64,000 bases of DNA from Chitinilyticum aquatile DSM 21506 (GCF_000430805.1 NZ_KE387259.1:310001-374000); one strand, 5' to 3'; shown: positions 9,084 through 18,361, numbered from the stretch's first letter. Notes: generated by a model not told the origin, from the sequence alone. A program made the numbers and translations.

Positions 9084-9890
9084 ATGCTGCACCGCTTCTT
9101 CCTGCTTGCCCTCACCGCCCTGCTCGCCGCCTGCGCCCAGCTGGCACCGCCCTCCGCCGCCGCGCCACGCTATCTGCTGCTGGGCGAAGTCCACGATAAC
9201 GCCGAAGGGCACCGCCTGCGCGTGGCCGAACTGGAAAAACGGCTGGCTGCCGGCTGGCGCCCGGCGCTGGCGCTGGAACAGTTCGACCTTGCCCAGCAGC
9301 CGCAACTGACGGTCGCACAAACCCGCTGCGGCAGCGATGCGCAGTGCATTGTCGACACCGCCGCCGGCAACGCCCGCTGGGACTGGCCGCTCTATCTGCC
9401 GCTGCTGGAACTGGCCCAGCGTTACCAGCTGCCGCTGCTGGCCGCCAATCTCTCCCGTGCGGACGCCGGCAAGATCGTGCGCGGCGGCTTTGCGGCGGCG
9501 CTGGATGAACGCATCATCGCGCGCTATCAGCTCGATGCGCTGCCAGCCGATGTGCTGGCCGGCCAGATCGATGCCGTCCGCCTCGGGCACTGCAACCAGC
9601 TGCCCGAAGCGTTGCTGCCCGGCATGGCGCGCGCACAGATTGCCCGCGACGTGATGATGGCCGAAACGCTGCAGAATGCCGGCCGCGATGCGGTGCTGAT
9701 TGCCGGCAATGGTCACGTCCGCCGCGATATCGGAGCTGTACGCTGGCTGCCAGCCGGGCAGGTCGAGACGATGGCCTGGCTGGAAAACGCGCAGCCTCCC
9801 GGTATTGTCGACCGGCAAATCCTGATTGCCGCCAGCCCGCGTGACGAGCCCTGCGCCGGCGTCCCCGCTGCGGCAGCTGCGGCAAAGTAG
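9084..9890 (+). CDS. ChaN-like heme-binding lipoprotein
   Basis: 268 aa. The ATG at 9084 gives a lipoprotein signal with the lipobox LAAC around residues 11-14. The mature protein has the ChaN/EreA-like motif YLLLGEVHDNAEGHRLR, an ALEQFD segment and a late GNGHVRRDIG motif. ChaN of Campylobacter binds heme at the outer membrane and is iron regulated. Its position downstream of hmuV fits a heme role. Upstream in-frame starts (8982) would bury the lipobox and are rejected. Confidence 0.8.
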   Translation: MLHRFFLLALTALLAACAQLAPPSAAAPRYLLLGEVHDNAEGHRLRVAELEKRLAAGWRPALALEQFDLAQQPQLTVAQTRCGSDAQCIVDTAAGNARWDWPLYLPLLELAQRYQLPLLAANLSRADAGKIVRGGFAAALDERIIARYQLDALPADVLAGQIDAVRLGHCNQLPEALLPGMARAQIARDVMMAETLQNAGRDAVLIAGNGHVRRDIGAVRWLPAGQVETMAWLENAQPPGIVDRQILIAASPRDEPCAGVPAAAAAAK

Positions 9891-9948
9891 CGGGAAGCGG
9901 CTGGCACGCCACTTCACCACCACTCTGGCGAGCAAATATAGGCAACAC

Positions 9949-9995
9949 GGTATATACCCATAGCCATTTACCCTGAATGGCTGTGGGCATATACC
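9949..9995. repeat. 47-bp GGTATA-ATACC element, near-perfect palindrome
   Basis: The best-formed copy. Two 20-base arms match at 18 positions (GGTATA, CCCA and AGCCATT pair with their complements) around a 7-base loop, so DNA could form a cruciform and RNA a long hairpin. It lies between the ChaN-like gene and the P-type ATPase gene. Confidence 0.85.
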
Positions 9996-10090
9996 CACTA
10001 GCAATACCATTCACCCCATCCAACATGGCTTCAGCACCCCGCCGTGACAGGGGCTGCCTATGCTGATAGAAACATTGCGGCAGCCTTCTC

Positions 10091-12769
10091 ATGCATGTCA
10101 CCCATCTTGCTGATGCCGAAGCGCTGGCCAGCCTTGGCAGTTCGGCCGACGGCCTCGATAGCGCCACCGCCCGGCTGCGCCTCACTGAATACGGCCCGAA
10201 CCGCGTCGAGGAGGTCGCCGGCGTGCCGCTGTGGCGACGGCTGGCGCAGGAATTCAGCCATTTCTTTGCGCTGATCCTCTGGCTGGCAGCCGCCCTGGCC
10301 TTTTTCGCCGAATGGCGTGCGCCCGGTGAAGGCATGTGGCAGCTCGGGCTTGCCATCGTGCTGGTCATCATCATCAATGGCATCTTTTCCTTCTGGCAGG
10401 AATATCGCGCCGAGCAGGCACTGGCCGCACTGCGCGAGCTGCTGCCGCTGCAGGTCAAGGTGTTCCGCGACGGCGTACGGCTGACGCTGCCGGCCGCGGC
10501 GCTGGTACCGGGCGATCTGATCGAGCTGGAAGAAGGCGACCAGGTGCCGGCCGACTGCCGGCTGATCGAAGCCAGCGCCGTGCGCGTGAATCTGTCCACC
10601 CTCACCGGCGAAGCCGAGGCGCAGGGCCGCAGCACCGGCAGCGACCAGCCCGGCCATGTACTGGACGCGAGCAACCTGCTGTTTGCCGGCACCTCGCTCG
10701 TTGCCGGCCAGTGCCGCGCCATCGTGTTTGCCACCGGGATGCGCACCGAATTCGGCCGCATCGCCCACCTGACCCAGACCGCCGGGGAAACCAGCTCGCC
10801 ACTGCAGCGTGAAATCCGGCGCCTCTCGAAACTGGTTGCGCTGTTTGCGCTGACGCTGGGCGTGGTCTTTTTCGGCATCGGCACACTGATGGGGCTGCCG
10901 TTCTGGACCAATCTGATGTTCGCCATCGGCATCATCGTGGCGAACGTTCCCGAAGGTTTGCTGCCCACCGTGACGCTATCGCTGGCGATGGCGACGCAGC
11001 GCATGGCCAGACGCAATGCGCTGGTGCGCCACCTCCCGGCGGTGGAAACGCTGGGCTCGACCACCGTCATCTGCAGTGACAAGACCGGCACGCTGACGCA
11101 GAACCGCATGCAGGTGCGCCAGCTCTACGCCGGTGGCCACCTGCTGACAACGGATGGCGCGACAGCCAGCGGCCTTGTCCGGCTCGCGACCAACGCGCAC
11201 TACTGCCATCAGCTCAAGCTCGTCGTGCAGGAAGGCCAGCCGCGCTGGCTGGGCGACCCGATGGAAATCGCGCTGGTCGAATTTGCCACCAGCGCGCCCG
11301 TCCCATCGGCCGAAGTGCGCGATGAAATCCCGTTTACCGGCGAGCGCCGCCGCATGTCGGTGATCCTGCGGCATGACGCAGCCGACTGGCTGTACTGCAA
11401 GGGCGCGCCGGAAAGCGTGCTGGCGCTCTGCAGCGCCCACGACACCGCCGCGGGCACGCAGCCGCTGGATGATGCCGCACGCCAGCGGATCATCGCGGCA
11501 CAGGAAGCCATGGCCGCACAGGGCTTGCGGGTACTGGCCCTTGCCTGGCGGCGCTTGAATGATGAGGCTGATCGCGCCGAGGAAGAGCTGGTGTTTTCCG
11601 GCCTGATCGGCCTGCATGACCCGCCGCGCCCGGAAGTGCCAGCCGCGATTGCGCGCTGCCATAGCGCCGGCATCAAGGTCATCATGGTCACCGGCGACCA
11701 TCCGCACACGGCCACGGCGATTGCCCGGGAAATCGGCCTGGTCCGTGGCGATACCCCCGTGGTGATGCTGGGCGATGCACTGCGGCTGATGACGCCGGCA
11801 CAGCTGCAGATTGCCCTTGAGGCGCCGGAAATCGTGTTTGCCCGCATCAGCGCCGAACAGAAGATGCTGGTGGTCGAGGCGCTCAAGCGCAAGGGCGAAA
11901 TCGTGGCCGTCACCGGGGACGGTGTCAACGATGCGCCGGCGCTGAAGGCCGCGCACATCGGAATCGCCATGGGGCTGGGCGGCACCGATGTGGCCAAGGG
12001 CGCAGCCGACCTGATCCTGCTCGACGACAATTTTGCCAGCATCGTCAACGCCGTCGAGGAAGGGCGCGCGGTGTTCGAGAACATCCGCAAATTCCTCACC
12101 TACATCCTCACCTCCAACATCCCCGAGTTGCTGCCCTATCTGGGCTTTGTGCTGCTGGATATTCCCTTGCCGCTGACCATCATCCAGATTCTTGCCGTTG
12201 ATCTGGGCACTGACATGCTGCCGGCGCTGGCGCTGGGTGCGGAAAAACCGCAGCACGCGCTGATGCGCCAGCCGCCCCGCGCGCGCGACGAGCGCCTGTT
12301 GTCGTGGCCGCTGCTGGCGCGCGCCTATCTGTGGCTGGGACCGCTGGAAGCCGCCGCATCGCTCACGGTCTTCTTTGCCGTGCTGCAACTGGGCGGCTGG
12401 CAGTACGGCAGCGAGCTGGCCCGGTTCAACCCGCTCTATTTGCAGGCCACCACGGCCTGCCTCGCCACCATCGTGATCGCGCAGGTGGTAAATGTCTTCG
12501 TCTGCCGCCACCCGCAGCGCGCGGCCTGGCAGTTCGGCCTGGCCAGCAACCCGCTGCTGCTGGCCGGCATCGCCTTCGAACTGCTGCTCTTGCTGGCGAT
12601 TGTCTACCTGCCCGCCGGCCAGGCGCTGTTTGCCACGGCCCCCTTCACACCCGGCTTCTGGCTGCTGATGCTGGGCTTCGCTGTCCTGATGGGGATTCTG
12701 GAAGAAGGCCGCAAGGCATTCGTGCGGCGCGGCGTACGCAAGTCACACGCGCTTGACCCGGCGCAGTAG
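10091..12769 (+). CDS. Na,K-ATPase-like (P2-type) cation-transporting ATPase
   Basis: 892 aa P-type ATPase. The actuator domain has NLSTLTGEAEA and the phosphorylation site is ICSDKTGTLTQN; the hinge TGDGVNDAPALK is present. Transmembrane helix 4 reads VANVPEGLLPT, helix 5 ILTSNIPELLPYL and helix 6 ILAVDLGTDMLPALALGAE. These resemble animal Na,K-/H,K-ATPases more than Ca or Mg pumps. Substrate is probably Na+ or another cation, but this is inferred. It appears monocistronic. The ATG lacks a strong ribosome site; no better start was seen. Confidence 0.88.
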   Translation: MHVTHLADAEALASLGSSADGLDSATARLRLTEYGPNRVEEVAGVPLWRRLAQEFSHFFALILWLAAALAFFAEWRAPGEGMWQLGLAIVLVIIINGIFSFWQEYRAEQALAALRELLPLQVKVFRDGVRLTLPAAALVPGDLIELEEGDQVPADCRLIEASAVRVNLSTLTGEAEAQGRSTGSDQPGHVLDASNLLFAGTSLVAGQCRAIVFATGMRTEFGRIAHLTQTAGETSSPLQREIRRLSKLVALFALTLGVVFFGIGTLMGLPFWTNLMFAIGIIVANVPEGLLPTVTLSLAMATQRMARRNALVRHLPAVETLGSTTVICSDKTGTLTQNRMQVRQLYAGGHLLTTDGATASGLVRLATNAHYCHQLKLVVQEGQPRWLGDPMEIALVEFATSAPVPSAEVRDEIPFTGERRRMSVILRHDAADWLYCKGAPESVLALCSAHDTAAGTQPLDDAARQRIIAAQEAMAAQGLRVLALAWRRLNDEADRAEEELVFSGLIGLHDPPRPEVPAAIARCHSAGIKVIMVTGDHPHTATAIAREIGLVRGDTPVVMLGDALRLMTPAQLQIALEAPEIVFARISAEQKMLVVEALKRKGEIVAVTGDGVNDAPALKAAHIGIAMGLGGTDVAKGAADLILLDDNFASIVNAVEEGRAVFENIRKFLTYILTSNIPELLPYLGFVLLDIPLPLTIIQILAVDLGTDMLPALALGAEKPQHALMRQPPRARDERLLSWPLLARAYLWLGPLEAAASLTVFFAVLQLGGWQYGSELARFNPLYLQATTACLATIVIAQVVNVFVCRHPQRAAWQFGLASNPLLLAGIAFELLLLLAIVYLPAGQALFATAPFTPGFWLLMLGFAVLMGILEEGRKAFVRRGVRKSHALDPAQ

Positions 12770-12844
12770 TCATTGCGGCCAGCTCTTGCCCGGCGCGTTT
12801 TTCTGGAATAATCGCCCTTAATCCCGCACCAGCCAGCGACTGCC

Positions 12845-13636
12845 ATGACGTTCTGCCCCACCCGTACCGCCGATGTCGACCTTGATGATGACAGCCTGCT
12901 GCGCTACAGCCGGCATATCCTGCTCGACGAGCTGGGCGTGGAAGGCCAGCAGCGCATCTGCGCCGGCCACGTGCTGATCATCGGCGCGGGCGGCCTGGGT
13001 TCCCCGGCGAGCCTCTATCTGGCGAGCGCCGGCGTGGGGACTCTGACCATCGTCGACGATGACCATGTCGACCTGACCAATCTGCAGCGCCAGATCGTGC
13101 ACACCGAAGATCGTGTCGGCGTGAACAAGGCCGAGTCGGCCAAGGCCACGCTCGCGGCACTCAATCCGCATATCACCATCAACGCCATTACTACGCGCGC
13201 CACTGCAGCGGAACTCGCCGCGCTGGTTGCCAGCGCCGACGTGGTGCTCGACTGCTGCGACAACTTCGCCACTCGCCATGCGGTGAACCGTGCGTGCGTG
13301 GCCGCAAAGGTGCCGCTGGTGTCCGGCGCGGCGGTGCGTTTCGACGGGCAGCTCACCGTATTCGACCCACGCCAGAACGATGCGCCGTGCTACCACTGCC
13401 TGTTCGGCGAAGATGGCGACGCCAGCGACAGCCCGTGCGCGACCTTCGGTGTATTTGCACCGCTGGTGGGCATCATCGGCGCCGCACAGGCTGCCGAGGC
13501 ACTCAAGATATTGTCCGGCTGTGGCACTCCGCTGACTGGCCGCCTGCAATTGCTCGATGCGCGCGAGATGCGCTGGCGCGAAATGAAATACAAACGCGAT
13601 CCGGCCTGCCCGGTGTGCGGAGGCCGGCATGGCTAA
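12845..13636 (+). CDS. moeB: Molybdopterin-synthase adenylyltransferase MoeB (ThiF/MoeB family)
   Basis: 263 aa E1-like enzyme that adenylates the C-terminal glycine of MoaD or ThiS. The nucleotide loop GAGGLGSPASLYLASAGVG is followed by DDDHVDLTNLQRQIVH and NVAF-like DCCDNFATRHAVN. Zinc ligands are seen as CYHCLF (about residue 183) and a C-terminal CPVCGG. It overlaps the next gene by eight bases. ThiF is an alternative; the lack of thi genes nearby favours MoeB only weakly. Confidence 0.85.
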   Translation: MTFCPTRTADVDLDDDSLLRYSRHILLDELGVEGQQRICAGHVLIIGAGGLGSPASLYLASAGVGTLTIVDDDHVDLTNLQRQIVHTEDRVGVNKAESAKATLAALNPHITINAITTRATAAELAALVASADVVLDCCDNFATRHAVNRACVAAKVPLVSGAAVRFDGQLTVFDPRQNDAPCYHCLFGEDGDASDSPCATFGVFAPLVGIIGAAQAAEALKILSGCGTPLTGRLQLLDAREMRWREMKYKRDPACPVCGGRHG

Positions 13637-14675
13637 GGGCAGCAGCAGCGGCGACAGGCCGCGCCGCCCCACACTGCAGGACGTGGCCGACCGTGTCGGC
13701 ACATCAAAAATGACCATCAGCCGCTACCTGCGCGACCCGCAGCAGGTGGCCGAAGCCACGCGCGAGCAGATCGCGGCGGTGATGGCCGAGCTGGGCTACA
13801 TCCCCAGCCGTGTTCCCGACATGCTCGCCAATGCCAAAAGCCGCGCCATCGGCGTGCTGCTGCCGTCGATGTCGAACCAGGTTTTTGCCAGCGTGGTGCG
13901 CGGCATCGAAAGCATCACGCAGCCGGCCGGCTATCACTGCCTGTATGCCCACTACGGCTACGACGCGCTGCGCGAGGAAGAACAGATCCGCCAGCTGCTG
14001 TCGTTCCACATCGACGGGCTGATCCTCTCGGAAACGGTGCACACCGACACCACGCTGCGCATGCTGGACGTCGCCGGAATTCCGGTGGTGGAAGTGATGG
14101 AGCTGCCGGCGCGCCCCATTGACCAGGCGGTGGGAATGGATCACGAAGCCGCCGCCACGGCGATGGTGAATGCGATGCTGACCTGCGGCAAACGTCATAT
14201 TGCCTATCTGGCCGCACGACTGGACCGCCGCACGCTGCTGCGCGAAGCGGGTTACCGCGCCGCGATGACCGCCGCCGGGCTTGTCCCTTGCGTGATTGCC
14301 AGCGAAGCGTCGTCGAGCTTTTCGCTCGGCGGCGAGCTGCTGCAGCAGGCACGGCAGGCACTGTCTGATCTCGACGGCGTGTTCTGCACCAATGACGACA
14401 TCGCCGCCGGTGCCCTGCTCGCCGCGCAGGCGCACGGCTTGCGGGTACCGGAGGATCTGGCTGTGGCCGGCAGCAACGCGCTCGACATCGGCCGCGCACT
14501 CAGCCCGCAGCTCGCCAGCATCGTCACGCCCCGCGAGCAGATCGGCCGGCTGGCGGCCGAACGCTTGCTGGCACGCATCAACGGCGAGCATTTCGCCACG
14601 CCGGTCATTGATGCCGGCTTTACGCTCTTCCACGGTGGCAGCCTGGGCACGGCAAGCCAGCAGGAAAATACATAG
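13629..14675 (+). CDS. LacI-family repressor, GntR (gluconate)-like
   Basis: 348 aa. An N-terminal helix-turn-helix (TLQDVADRVGTSKMTISRYLRDP) is followed by a periplasmic-binding-like sensor with AIGVLLPSMSNQVFASVVRGIE, the pattern seen in E. coli GntR. Gluconate genes are not adjacent, so the regulated pathway is unknown. It overlaps moeB by eight bases, and a copy of the 47-bp element begins four bases after its stop. Confidence 0.85.
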   Translation: MAKGSSSGDRPRRPTLQDVADRVGTSKMTISRYLRDPQQVAEATREQIAAVMAELGYIPSRVPDMLANAKSRAIGVLLPSMSNQVFASVVRGIESITQPAGYHCLYAHYGYDALREEEQIRQLLSFHIDGLILSETVHTDTTLRMLDVAGIPVVEVMELPARPIDQAVGMDHEAAATAMVNAMLTCGKRHIAYLAARLDRRTLLREAGYRAAMTAAGLVPCVIASEASSSFSLGGELLQQARQALSDLDGVFCTNDDIAAGALLAAQAHGLRVPEDLAVAGSNALDIGRALSPQLASIVTPREQIGRLAAERLLARINGEHFATPVIDAGFTLFHGGSLGTASQQENT

Positions 14676-14678
14676 CAA

Positions 14679-14725
14679 TGTATATGCGCACAACCCTTTA
14701 ATAAAAAGGGCCATTGCCATATACC
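14679..14725. repeat. 47-bp TGTATA-ATACC element after the GntR-like gene
   Basis: 47 bp from TGTATATG to ATATACC. The inner CCCTTT/AAAGGG arms enclose AATAA. It starts four bases after a stop codon. Confidence 0.75.
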
Positions 14726-14956
14726 CATCAAAGCAACATGCCATCATCATAATGGCACCTGCGGAGGCAAGTCCGCGTTACCCCGATGCCTCACGATGGC
14801 GCACAAGACTACCCAAACCCTGACGAGTCAATTACAGTAGCACTGTACTGGCACTGGCCTGCCATTGTCTTTTCCGGCCGGCCGCAGCCAGCGTGACGCG
14901 CAAGCGATCCAGTATGTTTGCCAGATGCCGGAACAACCGGCGAGGGAGTCATCGTC

Positions 14957-15388
14957 ATGTCCCTGCTTGCCTGGTGGCTGATTGCCGCCCTTCTTCTTGC
15001 CGGTCTTGAAATGGCCACCGGCACCTTCTACCTGCTGGCACTGTCTGTCGGCCTGCTCCCGGCAGCGCTGACCGCCTGGCTGCAGGGCGACCTGACCAGC
15101 CAGCTCATTGCCGGTGCGCTCGGCTGTCTGGTCAGCCTCGCCGTCATCCGCAAATGGAAAACCCGCCTGATTCCATTGCGCCCCGAGCGCAATGAAGACA
15201 CCGGCCAGCGTGTGCAGATCGAAAGCTGGCTGGACGAGCGCCATGCGCGCATCCATTACCGCGGCACACAATGGGATGCGGAGCTGGCCGCCAACGAGGC
15301 GCGCGATGATGCACTACCGCACTACTACATTGCCGGCCGCGACGGCGTGCACTTCACCATCAGCCGCGAACCGCCAGTACCGAACTAA
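14957..15388 (+). CDS. Short NfeD-like membrane protein
   Basis: 143 aa with two to three hydrophobic helices (SLLAWWLIAALLLAGLEMATGTFYLLALSVG...) followed by a small OB-fold-like domain (VQIESWLDERHARIHYRGTQWDAEL). This is the short NfeD1b form that pairs with SPFH proteins. The GAGGGAG before the ATG at 14957 decides the start. The next gene is an SPFH protein, the classic partner, although a 114-base spacer with a 47-bp element separates them. Confidence 0.85.
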   Translation: MSLLAWWLIAALLLAGLEMATGTFYLLALSVGLLPAALTAWLQGDLTSQLIAGALGCLVSLAVIRKWKTRLIPLRPERNEDTGQRVQIESWLDERHARIHYRGTQWDAELAANEARDDALPHYYIAGRDGVHFTISREPPVPN

Positions 15389-15399
15389 ATACATAGCAC

Positions 15400-15446
15400 C
15401 CCATCAGCTTGCAGCCATTGATAATAAAAACATCCAGAGACATACC
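15400..15446. repeat. 47-bp element (degenerate left end) between nfeD-like and SPFH genes
   Basis: The right end ACATACC and inner GCAGCCATT are intact at the expected spacing. The left end has decayed to CCCATC. It lies 12 bases after the nfeD-like stop. Confidence 0.55.
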
Positions 15447-15502
15447 CATCAATAATCCAGGCCGGCACCGCATTGCTCCTGCCGGCAGCAAGGAGGTTTC
15501 CG

Positions 15503-16450
15503 ATGTACGCCTTTCCGATTGCCCTGTTTCTGCTGGTCGTCATATTCGTCGCCAAAACGTTCAAGATCGTTCCGCAACAGAGCGCCTGGGTGGTCGAGCG
15601 CCTGGGCCGCTTTCATGCCGTGCTGCAGCCGGGCCTGAATCTGGTGATTCCCTTCATTGATCGCGTGGCCTACAAGCACTCGCTGAAGGAAGTACCCCTC
15701 GATGTGCCCAGCCAGATCTGCATCACGCGCGACAACACGCAATTGCAGGTGGACGGCATTCTCTACTACCAGGTCATGCAGCCGGAGCTGGCTTCTTACG
15801 GCACCAGCGATTACGTGCTGGCGATTACCCAGCTGGCACAGACGACGCTGCGCTCGGTGGTCGGCAAGCTGGAGCTGGACAAGACGTTTGAAGAGCGCGA
15901 CGAGATCAACCGCGCAGTGGTCTCGGCACTGGACGAAGCCGCCACCAGCTGGGGCGTGAAGGTCCTGCGCTATGAAATCAAGGACTTGACCCCGCCGAAG
16001 GAAATCCTGCACGCCATGCAGCAGCAGATCACTGCCGAACGCGAAAAGCGCGCGCGCATCGCGCAATCGGAAGGGGTGCGCCAGGAGCAGATCAACCTCG
16101 CCAATGGCCAGCGCGAGGCGGCCATCCAGCGCTCGCAGGGCGACATGCAGGCGGCCATCAACGAATCCGAAGGTGAAAAGCAGGCGGCGATCAATCGCGC
16201 AACCGGCGAGGCCGAAGCCATTCGCCTGATGGCGACGGCCAATGCGGAGGCGATTGCCCGCATTGCAGCGGCCATCGGGCATCAGGGCGGCATCGAAGCG
16301 GTCAACCTGAAGGTGGCCGAGCAGTATGTCGCCGCATTTGCCAACCTCGCCAAACAGGGCAATACCATCCTGCTGCCGCAGAATGTCGGCGATGTGGCAG
16401 GCCTCGTCGCCACCGCAATGAACGTGGTGAAGTCGGCAAAAACCGGCTAA
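15503..16450 (+). CDS. SPFH/Band 7 (stomatin-like) membrane protein
   Basis: 315 aa with one N-terminal membrane helix (YAFPIALFLLVVIFVA). A Band 7 domain follows (KIVPQQSAWVVERLGRFHAVLQPGLNLVIPFIDRVAYK), then an Ala/Glu-rich coiled coil (QREAAIQRSQGDMQAAINESEGEKQAA). It matches the stomatin/QmcA group that scaffolds membrane microdomains with NfeD proteins. AAGGAGG precedes the ATG at 15503. Confidence 0.92.
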   Translation: MYAFPIALFLLVVIFVAKTFKIVPQQSAWVVERLGRFHAVLQPGLNLVIPFIDRVAYKHSLKEVPLDVPSQICITRDNTQLQVDGILYYQVMQPELASYGTSDYVLAITQLAQTTLRSVVGKLELDKTFEERDEINRAVVSALDEAATSWGVKVLRYEIKDLTPPKEILHAMQQQITAEREKRARIAQSEGVRQEQINLANGQREAAIQRSQGDMQAAINESEGEKQAAINRATGEAEAIRLMATANAEAIARIAAAIGHQGGIEAVNLKVAEQYVAAFANLAKQGNTILLPQNVGDVAGLVATAMNVVKSAKTG

Positions 16451-16499
16451 AACAAAACCTGATCGAACAAGGGCAGCGATTTCAGAAAGGGAGAAAGGC

Positions 16500-17432
16500 A
16501 TGGCAGAACAGAAATACCGGCTGGTCACGCGCAGCGACTTCGATGGTCTGGTGTGCGCGGTGCTGCTGAACGAACTGGAGCTGATCGACGACATCCTGTT
16601 CGTGCATCCGAAGGACATGCAGGATGGCAAGATCGCCATCTCCGACCGCGACATCACGACCAACCTGCCCTATGTGGCCGGCGCACATCTGGCATTCGAC
16701 CATCACCTGTCGGAAACCATCCGCAACACCGGTGAGCGCAACAACCACATCATCGATCCGGATGCGCCGTCGGCCGCCCGCGTGGTGTATGACTATTACG
16801 GCGGCGCGGAGCGCTTCCCGAACATCAGCACCGACATGATGGAAGCGGTCGACAAGGGCGACTCGGCCAATTTCACCCGCGAGGAAATCCTCAACCCGGA
16901 AGGCTGGGTGCTGCTGAATTACCTGATGGATGCCCGCACGGGGCTGGGGCGTTTCCGCGAGTTCCGCATCAGCAACTACACGCTGATGATGGATCTGATC
17001 AAATACTGCCGCGACCATGGCATCGAGGACATCCTGGCGCTGCCGGATGTGAAGGAACGCGTCGAGCTGTATTTCGAGCACGCTGCCGCCGCCAAGGAGC
17101 AACTGCAGCGCTGCAGCCGCATTTACGACAATCTGGTCGTGCTTGACCTGCGCGAAGAAGAAACCATCTACGCCACCAACCGCTTCATGGTTTACGCACT
17201 CTTCCCGCAGTGCAATATCTCGATCCACGTGCTGTGGGGCGTGCAGAAACAGAACACCGTGTTCGCCACCGGCAAGTCGATCCTGAATCGCTCGTCCCAG
17301 ACCAATATCGGCGAGCTGATGCTGAAATACGGCGGCGGCGGACATGAAAATGCCGGCACCTGCCAGGTCAGCAACGAAGAAGCATCCGACAGGCTGCGCG
17401 AGCTGATCCTGCAGATCACCGCCGATGGCTGA
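16500..17432 (+). CDS. DHH-family phosphoesterase
   Basis: 310 aa. The DHH superfamily metal motifs are present: TRSDFDGLVCAVL near the N-terminus and LAFDHHLSET at about residues 62-71. A C-terminal DHHA1-like GGGGHENAGTCQ segment is also seen. Such proteins are phosphodiesterases or exopolyphosphatases (RecJ, NrnA, PPX1 relatives); the exact substrate cannot be given. A GC-rich hairpin follows the stop. Confidence 0.85.
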   Translation: MAEQKYRLVTRSDFDGLVCAVLLNELELIDDILFVHPKDMQDGKIAISDRDITTNLPYVAGAHLAFDHHLSETIRNTGERNNHIIDPDAPSAARVVYDYYGGAERFPNISTDMMEAVDKGDSANFTREEILNPEGWVLLNYLMDARTGLGRFREFRISNYTLMMDLIKYCRDHGIEDILALPDVKERVELYFEHAAAAKEQLQRCSRIYDNLVVLDLREEETIYATNRFMVYALFPQCNISIHVLWGVQKQNTVFATGKSILNRSSQTNIGELMLKYGGGGHENAGTCQVSNEEASDRLRELILQITADG

Positions 17433-17459
17433 ACACCCCGGTCAGCCCGGTTGATGCAA

Positions 17460-17483
17460 CAAGCGCCGCGATTGCGGCGCTTG
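17460..17483. terminator. Hairpin terminator between convergent genes
   Basis: A perfect 10-bp stem (CAAGCGCCGC/GCGGCGCTTG) with a 4-base loop lies just after the DHH gene and before the end of the convergent deacetylase-like gene. The T tract is weak (TGCATTT), so termination may be partial. Confidence 0.6.
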
Positions 17484-17500
17484 TGCATTTCGGATTCTGC

Positions 17501-18361
17501 TCAGGGGAAAAGCGGCCCTTGCTGATCGCCCGCCGCACCCTGCGCCCAGGCAACAGAGTGATAATGCACCTGCGTAATCGGCCAGCTTTCCGCCAGTGCC
17601 CTGACCCCGACCAGACTGTGCCCCTGCGCTAGCCAGGCTTGCAGGAGGCCGCGCAGCACATCCAGCGCCCCGGGGCAAAGCAGCGACTCGGCACGCAGCA
17701 TCAGCAAGGCATAATCATTTTCCTGCCAGCCTGCGCTTTGCTGCAGTAGTGAATCGCGCAACTGGGCAGATTCCCGCAGCAAATCGAACGCTGGCAGGCT
17801 GACCGGCATGGCCAGGCACTGCGCCAGCTCCGCGTTGGCCACGGGCCAGAATGGCCCGGAGCCTTCCGTGGCCGAAACACAGTAGAAACCATGCCGCTGC
17901 AGCAGACGGTACGCCATGCGGTTCATGCGGTTGCCCGGTGCAGCAAAGAGTGCGGGAGCCTCGCCAAAAATCTGCCGGTAAGCATCGATGACCTGCAGGA
18001 TTTCAGCCTCGAAATCGCTCTCCGGTATATAAGCCCCCTGCAGAAGACGCAGCCAGTCAACACTTGATGGTGGCATGACGCCGCATTCGAAGCCGAGATC
18101 CCTGACCTGCCGAATCACGCCACTGCAGCGACGGGCAAGGACGGGAGCCGGCCAGAAACGCCCGTAGGCCAGCGCGGCACGGCCAAGCTCCCGGCGCCGC
18201 AACCAGCTATCCCGCCAGGCCAGGCCTGAACGGTCAGCACCAAGACTGAAGAAAAAACTGCCCGAACACTCCAGCTCTTGCAGCAGGGACAGGGCAGCGG
18301 GGACGGCACGTTCGGCACCGGCCAGATGGCTTACATCGATTCTCAGGGCAATAGCGGTCAT
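17501..18361 (-). CDS. ArnD-like polysaccharide deacetylase homologue, probably inactive
   Basis: 286 aa. The start ALRIDVSHLAGAERAVPAALSLL and SFFFSLGADRSG resemble ArnD (deformylase of 4-formamido-arabinose-undecaprenyl phosphate). However, the segment that in ArnD is EVGLHAWDHHAW reads ECGVMPPSSVDW, so the metal-binding histidines are gone. The late YTIHAE-like strand reads LLMLRAES, also without His. No other arn genes are nearby. It may be a binding or structural pseudo-enzyme. Family call is by fold-level similarity. Confidence 0.6.
   Translation of the reverse strand: MTAIALRIDVSHLAGAERAVPAALSLLQELECSGSFFFSLGADRSGLAWRDSWLRRRELGRAALAYGRFWPAPVLARRCSGVIRQVRDLGFECGVMPPSSVDWLRLLQGAYIPESDFEAEILQVIDAYRQIFGEAPALFAAPGNRMNRMAYRLLQRHGFYCVSATEGSGPFWPVANAELAQCLAMPVSLPAFDLLRESAQLRDSLLQQSAGWQENDYALLMLRAESLLCPGALDVLRGLLQAWLAQGHSLVGVRALAESWPITQVHYHSVAWAQGAAGDQQGPLFP

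Noticed and set aside
10032-10056. Hairpin CAGC-A-CCCC/GGGGCTG before the P-type ATPase gene as a riboswitch
   Set aside because: A single short stem with a bulge and no known riboswitch core or terminator.
9514-11109. Long open frame of 531 codons on the minus strand
   Set aside because: It is a shadow of the ChaN-like and P-type ATPase genes; its translation is Ser/Arg-rich without any domain.
18023-18070. GGTATATA inside the ArnD-like gene
   Set aside because: The right end at 47 bp is GATGG; only the left half resembles the element.
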